Under the pieces are notes generated by a model. It was given only the letters and a program-made list of their open reading frames with translations. It searched no databases and had not been told where the DNA came from. A stretch of 52,070 nucleotides of DNA, taken from assembly GCA_028718565.1 (NCBI GenBank), contig JAQULO010000010.1, positions 1 through 52,070 of the forward strand. Reading direction: 5' to 3'. Positions 18,752 through 25,236 of this stretch are shown in pieces. Position numbers and translations under genes: made by a program. This stretch comes from Syntrophales bacterium (lineage in GTDB: Bacteria; Desulfobacterota; Syntrophia; Syntrophales; UBA2210). The stretch's first letter is position 1; each line of letters opens with the position of its first letter.

Positions 18752-19035
18752 CTAGAGAGCGAGGCCGACCATCAGCCCGCTGTAAATAAAGGGTGCCCAG
18801 ATTGCCCCAAATATTGGCCGAGAAACCCTTGTAGGCGATTGTCACGGAGGTCTGGACCATAATGTTGCTCCGGCTGAGTTCATAGCCTCTCCAGATATAG
18901 TGGTTGAAAACTGCCACCTTCGTGTCTCCCATCGGTTTTTCCTCTTCGGCGAACAGTGGCGCGGCGGTGGCGGCCAATAGGCCTGAAATCAGTAAACTGA
19001 TCCATAATGTTTTTGGTACGCAAGCAATTTTTCAT
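18752..19035 (-). pseudogene. Internally deleted TorF/Gcw_chp-type porin gene
   Basis: The ATG at 19035 (GGAGGG upstream) opens a frame that shifts within AAAAA. One base over, the sequence is a normal signal peptide (TLWISLLISGLLAATAAPLF) followed by DTKVAVFNHYIWRGYELSRS and KGFSANIWGNLGTL, the N-terminal beta-strands of the TorF/Gcw_chp porin family (usually 200-250 residues). Directly after GNLGTL, in another frame, stands IYSGLMVGLAL and a TAG at 18754-18752, which looks like the final beta-strand of such a porin. So the 5' and 3' ends are joined across a deletion of most of the gene. Genes of this family often sit beside amtB/glnK in related bacteria (family knowledge), which explains the position. 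The remnant now acts as a leader of the amtB transcript. Confidence 0.75.
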
Positions 19036-19110
19036 AGTGAGCCCTCCTCATGCAAAGAGGCTTGTCGTTCAATCACACAAGCTGTTCCGGTAATCGGTAT
19101 TCATACTCTA

Positions 19111-19128
19111 CGCAAATGTCGTGCCGTA
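19111..19128 (-). promoter_or_regulatory. Sigma-54 promoter of the amtB-glnK transcript
   Basis: On the minus strand, CGGCACGACATTTGC (19126 to 19112) matches TGGCACG-N4-TTGC, with GG and GC 10 bases apart. Transcription would begin near 19100, ahead of the porin remnant. Nitrogen control of amtB through sigma-54 and NtrC is well established in Proteobacteria. Confidence 0.8.
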
Positions 19129-19774
19129 TTTGTAACTAGCAGCAATGATTGCATAATATTAAACGGAGCAGATGGTTCAGCGCAAAAACCAACAATATTG
19201 TAGCAGATCATGAAGGTAGCCCTCCCCGCTCTCCTGCTTCGAGACAGTCTTCCGAACCAGTTAATATGATTGTAGGTTAAGCATAGCCGCATTAATATCT
19301 ATAATAAAGAAGTGTAGGCGTGGGGGTTTAATTCCCAGCGGAAAATCCCCGTCCGTAGGGGCGGGGATGAGAGCAATATCCAGTAGTCTTTCGTATACAT
19401 GAAAGGCGGGCTGGACAAGCAAAGCTTGAATTAGAAGATGCCACGTCTATGATGGCTTGGAGATTCATGGGGAGCAGGCCGTCTTGTTGCTGCCGAGTGC
19501 GCGTCTGTCGCCTCCCCGCGAGTTCACGAAGGCAGTCCCCCTCACTCGGGCAAAATCTACATTTTTGTACTATATAGTTTTCGATACTCCCTTTGAGTAT
19601 AATTTTTGCGGCATCAGTGCGAACCAAGTTATCCGCTTAAGGCTTTATATGTTAAATTGTTGTAATATATTTTTTCAAACACTCCGTCCTGGTATCAAAT
19701 TTGCCTATCTACAATATTGTGTTATTGGATACCCGAAAATGCTCCAGACGTCCGAGATGTCTCTACAGGCATTA
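19129..19774. other. Decayed intergenic DNA with one strong hairpin
   Basis: No gene is supported. The hairpin ATCCCCGTCC-GTAG-GGGCGGGGAT at 19345-19368 is a compact stem with one wobble pair. Open frames over this stretch (such as 19328-19627, minus) lack ribosome sites and family resemblance. Base composition is more AT-rich than in the neighbouring genes, typical of non-coding or decayed DNA. Confidence 0.4.
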
Positions 19775-19834
19775 TCATTGGACAAGTGCGTCCGGGTCAG
19801 TTCCGGAGAAACAGGACCCGAGGCAATTGGCTGA
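19775..19834 (+). pseudogene. 3' remnant of a second glnK-type gene
   Basis: The plus strand encodes LDKCVRVSSGETGPEAIG and a TGA. This matches the last residues of the intact GlnK on the other strand ([18 protein letters not shown]) at 13 of 18 positions. No PII sequence is recognisable upstream, so only the C-terminus survives. It lies about 650 bases from the amtB promoter on the opposite strand. It may be left from a duplicated or divergent glnK-amtB unit, most of which was deleted. Confidence 0.65.
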
Positions 19835-20174
19835 CGTATGGCAGGGTGCCTCAGCATGTTCACCTTTACCTGCATTTACTTTCACCGTCCGGGTACCGCT
19901 TTCCTTGCGGCACTCGGACACACCTCACATCCGGGTACGGAGCCATCACACAGAAGCAGCCAGTTTACCCCCAAACACAAGACCCCGCCTCTTTGTGAGA
20001 AACGGGGTCTTGATATCATCCGTCCATAGGTCCCTCTTTTCAGTGGTAAAAGAAGTAAACCGGTTGTGAAGTCTGTTTGCAAGAACACAACGGTTGGATG
20101 ATACGAATTTTAAAATAATTGTCAAAGATTTTCAGGAAATACCGGATCTCCGCTCGCGCGGACATTTAACTCGG
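19835..20174. other. Gene-free stretch with inverted repeats
   Basis: No gene is supported. CAAGACCCCG at 19978-19987 pairs perfectly with CGGGGTCTTG at 20003-20012, possibly an old terminator for the glnK remnant but with no T-run. TATCATCC at 20014-20021 pairs with GGATGATA at 20096-20103 and encloses GTTGTG/CACAAC at 20063-20068 and 20086-20091, a nested stem. Confidence 0.4.
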
Positions 20175-20206
20175 AAAAGGCGGGGCTTCGGTCCCGCCCT
20201 TTTTTA
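20175..20206. terminator. Bidirectional terminator with UUCG tetraloop
   Basis: AAAA-GGCGGGGC-TTCG-GTCCCGCC-CTTTTTT is an 8-pair stem capped by a UUCG tetraloop. It has a T-run on the plus strand and AAAA on the other side, which acts as a T-run on the minus strand. It overlaps the stop of the 59-residue gene. Confidence 0.85.
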
Positions 20207-20383
20207 TTCCGAAGGCACCCCGGCAAGCATTACGGTGTCATCGTCGGGGTCGTAGTCATCGTAGTTCTCACCATTTCTCTCAAAGATTTCTCGCGTTAAT
20301 CTGTCGCGCTCATCTTGAGTTTTGGCTTTTGACAGTGCCTCTCTATATTTTAGATAATCTTCCCACCATTCGGCATCTGTCAT
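20204..20383 (-). CDS. Small acidic protein of unknown function (59 aa)
   Basis: The protein starts MTDAEWWEDYLKYREAL and ends in a very acidic tail with NYDDYDPDDDTVMLAG. It is predicted helical in the first 40 residues. The ATG shares one base with the TAA of the upstream acetyltransferase fragment (TAATG), which indicates translational coupling, and a terminator overlaps its stop. I do not recognise a family. Its tight pairing with an acetyltransferase-like partner could suggest an antitoxin-like or accessory role, but nothing in the sequence proves that. Confidence 0.6.
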   Translation of the reverse strand: MTDAEWWEDYLKYREALSKAKTQDERDRLTREIFERNGENYDDYDPDDDTVMLAGVPSE

Positions 20384-20649
20384 TAGTACATCTCCATAAA
20401 TTTCTTTGCATTTTCTGGCGTTAGAATAAGCTCCATGCTGAGTCCACCTTTAAGGTCAACCATCCCAACTTTATCCCAATAAAAATTTGATGTTTTCAAG
20501 TCTCTCACCGATACCAACGTCAACCGCCCCCCGTACCCGGCATCCATCGAGGCTTGCACCGCTTCTTTCATCATGGCCGTGCCCCCGTTGGGGACATTGC
20601 TTCCAAGCGTTTGAACCTTCAGGGCATCCCTGAGAGGGTCTTTTGTCCA
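20383..20649 (-). pseudogene. C-terminal part of a GNAT-type acetyltransferase
   Basis: The only ATG start gives 63 residues (from 20574), but homology-like sequence continues upstream in the same frame to about 20649: LGSNVPNGGTAMMKEAVQAS, then GYGGRLTLVSV and NFYWDKVGM. That order resembles GNAT motif A (acetyl-CoA loop) followed by the C-terminal FYxKxGM strand. The usual N-terminal half is absent because the iscU-like gene ends immediately upstream (TAG at 20652-20650). No start codon or ribosome site precedes the conserved part. It is therefore a truncated gene, or a short protein starting at 20574 with function unknown. Confidence 0.55.
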
Positions 20650-21285
20650 CTATTCCGTAAACACGACCTCCACTTTTTTCACATCCCAGAGGGGTCCTAT
20701 CTTCTCCATGATCTCATCTTTGATGTTGGAGGCAAACTGGTGGTCGGCGGGGATGTCCACCGTGATATGAACGGTCCCCTTATCTACCTTGATATCCTTT
20801 ACCAGTTCCGTCCGGACAAGATCCAGACCGGAGAGGGGGTTCATCACCTTCTTGAGACGCTTACGAACGATTTCCACGGTGGTGTTTTTCTGGTCCTTGA
20901 CCAGACCGTGTCGCTCCTCGTAGTTCTGTATTGCCGAGCGCAGCCCCTCCACGGCGAGGACCGAGCAGTGGGCCTTGATCGGCGGGAGACCGCCCAGGGC
21001 ATCTGACGCCTCCTTCCAACTGATTTTTTTGGCCTCCTCGATGGTTTTCCCCTTGGCGAGTTCGGTGATAATGGAGCCGGTTGCGATGTTGGAGGCGCAA
21101 CCGTAGGATTCGAACTTGATGTCCGTGATCCGCTTTGTGTCGGGATCGACCTTGATGTGAACCCCCACCATGTCACCGCAGGCGGGACTGCCTTCCATGG
21201 CGTTCCCGTCGGGGTTTTCGATTTTGCCTACGTTACGGGGATGACGAAAATGTTCCAGCACCTTATCACCATAGGGGAATGTCAT
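20650..21285 (-). CDS. IscU-type scaffold fused to a DUF59/MIP18 domain
   Basis: 211 residues. Residues 1-130 are an IscU/NifU N-terminal scaffold. The three cluster-binding Cys are C36 in SPACGD, C63 in SYGCASNIATGS and C107 in LPPIKAHCSVLA, and the conserved Asp is D38. Residues ~136-211 form a DUF59-like domain (VRKRLKKVMNPLSGLDLVRT, then KDIKVDKGTVHITVDIP and a VKKVEVVF end), related to MIP18, SufT and the N-terminus of Mrp, all linked to Fe-S maturation. The CP motif of some DUF59 proteins is absent. IscU holds a nascent [2Fe-2S] cluster; the added domain could aid delivery (inference). The gene follows the IscS-like gene by 12 bases, so the pair is one unit. Confidence 0.88.
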   Translation of the reverse strand: MTFPYGDKVLEHFRHPRNVGKIENPDGNAMEGSPACGDMVGVHIKVDPDTKRITDIKFESYGCASNIATGSIITELAKGKTIEEAKKISWKEASDALGGLPPIKAHCSVLAVEGLRSAIQNYEERHGLVKDQKNTTVEIVRKRLKKVMNPLSGLDLVRTELVKDIKVDKGTVHITVDIPADHQFASNIKDEIMEKIGPLWDVKKVEVVFTE

Positions 21286-21297
21286 TTCTGGACCTCC

Positions 21298-22464
21298 TTA
21301 TTTTTTGGCCAGCGGGCTGATTTCCCTCAACTGGCTTACAACTTCGGTGATCGTGTCCACCACCGTATCCACATCCTCCGTGGTATTGTAACGGCCGAAG
21401 GTGAAGCGAATGGATCCATGCGCCCGCTCATGATCCCCTCCTATCCCGAGGATCACGTGGCTCGCCTCCAAGGATCGGCTGAAACAGGCAGAACCCGTGC
21501 TGACGGCGAACCCGCGCATGTCGAGGTGAAGAGTGATCGATTCCCCCTCCACGAAGTGGAAGGTGATGTTCGCATTCTGCGGGACCCTTTTGGAACGGTG
21601 TCCGTTCAGGGTCGTGTCCGGTACCGTGGCCGATACTCGATCGATGAGGTGGTCCCGCATCACCTTGATCCGTTCGTTCTCTTCGGGGGTTACCAGTTCG
21701 ACAGCCCTGGCGAAGCCGACAGCCCCCGGAATATTCTCCAGGCCGGCCCTGAGGTTGAACTCCTGGAATCCCCCGTCCATCCACTTGGAGATCGGCGTGC
21801 CCTTGCGGATGTAAAGCCCTCCGACCCCCTTCGGGCCGTGAATCGTGTGGGGAGATATGGTGATCAGGTCCACACTTACCTCTCGAGAGTCCAGGGGCAT
21901 CCGCGTGAAGGTGTGCGTGGCATCGGTGTGAAACAGGATGCCTCTCTCTTCGCAAATGCGACCAATCGTCTCGATGTCTTGGGCCGTTCCGATCTCCTGG
22001 TTTGCGTGCTGGATGGAAACCAGGATCGTTTCATCGGTCATAGAGCCTCTTAGTCTGTCAAGATCTACAAGACCTTCATGATCCACATCCAGGTAGGTAA
22101 CAGAGAAGCCTTGCTTCTCGAGCGCCCTGGCGCTGTGCAGGACGGGAAAATCCTCGATTTTTGAAATGATAAGGTGCCTTCCCTTCTTCTCACCGAGCGC
22201 CAGGGCCACCCCCTTGAGGGCCAGGTTGCTCGATTCGGTGCTCCCGGAGGTGAAGATAAATTCCTCGCCGGTGGCGCCGATATGATGTGCGATCTTCTCC
22301 CGAGCCTTCTCCAACGCCTCCCGGGCCTCGATCCCGAGGGAGTAGCCGAACTCCGACGTGGCGACGGGGTAGGTCTCGAAGAAGTAGGGCGTCATGGACT
22401 CAAGGACCCGTTCGTCCATCCTGGTAGCCGCAGCGTTGTCGAGATACACGGTCTTCTCAATCAT
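21298..22464 (-). CDS. IscS/NifS homologue lacking the PLP lysine
   Basis: 388 residues, aligned along its full length with IscS/NifS cysteine desulfurases. The persulfide Cys is C327 in STGSACFSRS and the PLP-ring Asp is D181. Three active-site positions differ from the family: the Schiff-base Lys (E. coli K206) is T207 in ISPHTIHGPKGVGG, the PLP-stacking His (H104) is D105 in KIEDFPVL, and Gln183 is H184. RSGT of the phosphate site reads RAGL. The codon for T207 is ACG, where Lys would be AAG. The protein cannot form the internal aldimine and should have no desulfurase activity, but may still donate a Cys ligand or carry persulfide. Archaeoglobus fulgidus IscS also lacks this Lys and has been reported inactive as a desulfurase. 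The DsrE-like and TusA genes lie directly upstream. Confidence 0.92.
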   Translation of the reverse strand: MIEKTVYLDNAAATRMDERVLESMTPYFFETYPVATSEFGYSLGIEAREALEKAREKIAHHIGATGEEFIFTSGSTESSNLALKGVALALGEKKGRHLIISKIEDFPVLHSARALEKQGFSVTYLDVDHEGLVDLDRLRGSMTDETILVSIQHANQEIGTAQDIETIGRICEERGILFHTDATHTFTRMPLDSREVSVDLITISPHTIHGPKGVGGLYIRKGTPISKWMDGGFQEFNLRAGLENIPGAVGFARAVELVTPEENERIKVMRDHLIDRVSATVPDTTLNGHRSKRVPQNANITFHFVEGESITLHLDMRGFAVSTGSACFSRSLEASHVILGIGGDHERAHGSIRFTFGRYNTTEDVDTVVDTITEVVSQLREISPLAKK

Positions 22465-22476
22465 GACAGTCTCTCC

Positions 22477-22896
22477 TTATATGAATAAGGTTATGCTCGA
22501 TTCCCGCGCCTCCTGTATGTACGTCCCCACGGCCCCGTATTCATCGATCAGGTCCTGTCGGAGGTCCTCCTGCCTGATCCCCATGATCTGCATCGTCATC
22601 TCGCAGGCGATGATCTTTCCCCCCAGTTCCTTGAAATCCTGGAGGAGCCGTTCCAGGGAGGCGACGTTCGCCGCCTTCATCCGCCGACGTACCATCCACT
22701 TTCCGAGACCCATTAGGTGCACTTTCGAGAGGGAGCCCGCCTCCAGCTTTCCCTTTATGAGGCGTTCAAGACCCCAGAAGGTGAAGTAGAGCGAGGCCTC
22801 CATCCCCATCGATAACGCGCCGGTGGATATGATAAGGGCACTGTACAGCTTGTCCATGTCCCCGCTGTGAACGACGATGGTCGCTTTATCGGTCAT
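22477..22896 (-). CDS. DsrE-like sulfur relay protein
   Basis: 139 residues of the DsrE/DsrF-like (DsrE2-type) family. The first strand TIVVHSGDMDKLYSALIIS, the FTFWGLERL segment, the basic MVRRRMKAANVASLERLL and the single conserved Cys98 in KIIACEMTMQIMGI are typical. Proteins of this family accept persulfide sulfur from TusA-like proteins or rhodaneses on that Cys in sulfur oxidation and sulfur transfer. No obvious membrane segment is present. It lies between the tusA-type gene and the IscS homologue, with short gaps, in one minus-strand unit. The exact donor and acceptor are unknown. Confidence 0.87.
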   Translation of the reverse strand: MTDKATIVVHSGDMDKLYSALIISTGALSMGMEASLYFTFWGLERLIKGKLEAGSLSKVHLMGLGKWMVRRRMKAANVASLERLLQDFKELGGKIIACEMTMQIMGIRQEDLRQDLIDEYGAVGTYIQEARESSITLFI

Positions 22897-22914
22897 GATC
22901 GCACTACCTTTCCG

Positions 22915-23136
22915 TCAGACGTCTACCCTGATCTTCCACACGTCCCCCTCTTCCCGTATGTCCACCAGGTTCAGGCCCAGCGCCCTTAGGGCCATCGGTA
23001 TCTCTTTTTTTGAAGCGGGGTGCGTCCCCACGATCTCCACGGTATCCCCCGGCGAGGCCTTTCGAAGTGCCTTGCGGGTTTCCACCAGGGGCACCGGACA
23101 GGTCTCTCCCCGCACATCCACCTTTATGTCAGCCAT
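22915..23136 (-). CDS. TusA-family sulfur carrier protein
   Basis: 73 residues starting at the ATG at 23136 with AAGGAGG upstream; the frame is open 34 codons earlier, but that part is not TusA-like. The signature is RGETCPVPLVETRKAL with C13 in the CPxP motif, followed by PGDTVEIVGTHPASKKEIP and the terminal strand DVWKIRVDV. TusA proteins carry sulfur as a Cys persulfide from a desulfurase or rhodanese to acceptors. Here it is the first gene of the tusA-dsrE-iscS-iscU/DUF59 unit. A rhodanese or classic desulfurase is not encoded nearby. Confidence 0.9.
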   Translation of the reverse strand: MADIKVDVRGETCPVPLVETRKALRKASPGDTVEIVGTHPASKKEIPMALRALGLNLVDIREEGDVWKIRVDV

Positions 23137-23311
23137 GCCATACACCTCCTTTATCCGCTCCCGGTTTACGGGGCGGGGATATACACCGCTATTCTGCCCG
23201 ATGGTATCTTGATGCCGTCCATGGAATTCCTCATCCATTGTGCCGATCCAGGGACTCTAGGGGGTTGTCCGAGAAGTCAATAGTTGAAAAACTACCTCTT
23301 TGAAAATGAGC

Positions 23312-23346
23312 ATCACATTTCGTCGGATTATCCTACGAAATGTGAT
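23312..23346. repeat. 35-bp near-perfect palindrome
   Basis: ATCACATTTCGT and ACGAAATGTGAT (12 bases each) are exact reverse complements, and the centre contains GGAT-T-ATCC flanked by one mismatch. It lies 16 bases beyond the stop of the lipoprotein gene and upstream of the TusA gene. No T-run follows on either side. It could be a regulator binding site, a mobile-element end or an mRNA 3' structure. Confidence 0.7.
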
Positions 23347-23361
23347 TGTCCTCAACAAAAA

Positions 23362-24024
23362 TCACTTCTGCTCAAGTATCTGAGGAATCGTTTTCCCGTC
23401 TCCGCACACCTGTCGGATAGCCTTCGAAAGGGTTTTACTTATCTGCTCTCCCATGATCTCTTCAGAAAATCTTACATGTACCAGCGAAGAAGTTGCCGCC
23501 GCCTCCATCGTGCGGACTATTCTTGCGTTTTTGACATCCGCGAAAACGATCGTGAGCTTGACATCCGTTCGGTAGGTTTTCTTTATGCCGTCCTTGTGGC
23601 AGACAACCTCAAGACGATCAATGGAACCGCCTATCAAGATCGTACCCCACCTTTTTTCGATAGAGTCGCTCTGAAGATTCCATGCAGGGTTCTCCTGGGA
23701 GAGGGAATATCCCTCCGCGGACAGGCATTTTTTTATACCGTCGGTAACGGTGTCTACTGGTTTGAGGTGTTTTGGGAGGACCGGTATCGTATACCCGTCG
23801 GAGAGCACGACCGTGCCAATACGCATCGTATCGTCGATATCTCTCGCATCAATGAATCCGGCCACGGTAATGGAAGCGCTCTCTGAGGTGCCGGTAGCAA
23901 AAGTTTCCGGCGGCAGATAGCCCATGTTGACCGTGTAGAGGTTGATAGGGGCGCAGGAGAAAAAGAGGGGCAAAACCAACAGCGCCATTCCGGCCGTTAC
24001 GGCGAGCGAGAAAAACCGTTTCAT
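23362..24024 (-). CDS. Lipoprotein of unknown function
   Basis: About 220 residues from the ATG at 24024, which has GGAGGAAC upstream. The signal peptide [20 protein letters not shown] ends with the lipobox LFFSC, so the mature protein begins at Cys26 or nearby and is lipid-anchored. The body is predicted mixed alpha/beta, with [15 protein letters not shown], a [20 protein letters not shown] stretch and a C-terminal helix pair. The layout resembles YajG/LptE-like outer-membrane lipoproteins that start with a beta-strand and carry a DUF4136/YajG-type domain, but I cannot assign a family with certainty. The gene is alone between the TusA unit and galE, and points away from galE. Confidence 0.75.
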   Translation of the reverse strand: MKRFFSLAVTAGMALLVLPLFFSCAPINLYTVNMGYLPPETFATGTSESASITVAGFIDARDIDDTMRIGTVVLSDGYTIPVLPKHLKPVDTVTDGIKKCLSAEGYSLSQENPAWNLQSDSIEKRWGTILIGGSIDRLEVVCHKDGIKKTYRTDVKLTIVFADVKNARIVRTMEAAATSSLVHVRFSEEIMGEQISKTLSKAIRQVCGDGKTIPQILEQK

Positions 24025-24196
24025 AGTGATTCGTTCCTCCTTGTTCGGTTTGTCCTTACTCGAGGGAGCTGTACGTGAGTATCGTCCGGGTGTCAACCGG
24101 AAACAGAGGAGGAAAGATGTGCTTCAGCAGGGCTCTCTGTACAGCGTTGCCTTATCCCTCAAGAATGTGCTACTGTCCACCTCTGGAGGCCGGAAA

Positions 24197-25213
24197 ATGC
24201 GTGACACACGAATACTGGTAACGGGCGGGGCCGGGTATATCGGCAGCCACACCTGCCTAGCTTTGCTGGAGGCTGGGTATGACGTGGTTGTTCTCGACAA
24301 TCTTGTCAACAGCAACGAGGAATCACTCAAGAGGGTACAACAGATAGCTGGGAGGGAGTTGAAATTTCACCCGGTGGATCTGCTGGACGCCGACGCCTTA
24401 GACCGGGTTTTTGAGAGCCCCCCGATCGATGCCGTGATTCACTTCGCGGGACTGAAGGCGGTTGGAGAGTCCGTCAGCATGCCGCTTCGCTACTATCATA
24501 ACAACATCACGGGAACACTGCACCTGTGCGAGGCGATGCGCCGGCACGATGTCAGAAAGCTTGTCTTCAGCTCGTCCGCAACGGTCTACGGGGATCCTCA
24601 CGCGGTTCCAATAACGGAGGAGTTTCCACTCGCGCCCACCAACCCGTACGGGCGTTCAAAGCTTATGATCGAAGAAATTCTGCGTGACATACCTGCTGCC
24701 GGGGAGCAGTGGGATATCGCCCTTCTTCGGTATTTCAATCCGGTGGGAGCCCATCCCAGCGGGCTGATCGGCGAAGACCCGAACGGTATGCCGAACAATC
24801 TCTTTCCCTACATCACGCAGGTTGCGGTCGGCAAACGGAAGGAGCTTTCGGTGTTCGGCAATGACTACCCTACCGCGGACGGGACGGGCGTCAGGGATTA
24901 TATTCATGTCGTCGACCTGGCGGACGGGCACCTGAACGCACTGGAGAAACTGGCATCGAATCCCGGCATTGTCACCTATAATCTGGGTACCGGGCGGGGG
25001 TACAGTGTCCTCGAAGTTGTTGAAGAATTTACGAAGGCATCCGGTCGCACCGTGCCCTATACCATCGTGGAACGCCGCCCGGGCGACATCGCGGCGTGTT
25101 ATGCCGATGCATCGAAGGCAAAGAGGGAGATGGAGTGGTCGGCGAAGAGGAGTATAGACGAGATGTGCGCCGATGCGTGGCGGTGGCAGTCCCGCAATCC
25201 TGACGGATATTGA
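24197..25213 (+). CDS. galE: UDP-glucose 4-epimerase
   Basis: 338 residues, a normal GalE. The start at 24197 has GGAGG 8 bases upstream; the frame runs further upstream through the divergent lipoprotein gene. The NAD-binding Rossmann motif is [20 protein letters not shown]. The catalytic pair is YGRSK with the upstream Ser segment [11 protein letters not shown], and substrate motifs [18 protein letters not shown] and [17 protein letters not shown] follow. It interconverts UDP-glucose and UDP-galactose for surface polysaccharide. It ends at the possible TTG of polA (25210) with a 4-base overlap. Confidence 0.95.
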   Translation: MRDTRILVTGGAGYIGSHTCLALLEAGYDVVVLDNLVNSNEESLKRVQQIAGRELKFHPVDLLDADALDRVFESPPIDAVIHFAGLKAVGESVSMPLRYYHNNITGTLHLCEAMRRHDVRKLVFSSSATVYGDPHAVPITEEFPLAPTNPYGRSKLMIEEILRDIPAAGEQWDIALLRYFNPVGAHPSGLIGEDPNGMPNNLFPYITQVAVGKRKELSVFGNDYPTADGTGVRDYIHVVDLADGHLNALEKLASNPGIVTYNLGTGRGYSVLEVVEEFTKASGRTVPYTIVERRPGDIAACYADASKAKREMEWSAKRSIDEMCADAWRWQSRNPDGY

Positions 25214-25236
25214 GACGAGAGTCGAAGACCACGACA

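Noticed and set aside
18681-18977. 99-residue N-terminal extension of AmtB
   Set aside because: It is the residue of a broken porin gene read in frame; the AmtB signal peptide and an AGGAGG site mark the start at 18680.
19328-19627. 99-residue minus-strand frame containing a CRFCPSEGDC segment
   Set aside because: It spans a hairpin, has no ribosome site and no resemblance to a family; treated as non-coding.
20383-20574. Acetyltransferase fragment as a complete 63-residue gene
   Set aside because: GNAT-like sequence continues upstream of the only ATG, so the 63-residue reading would be a partial domain; entered as a truncated gene.
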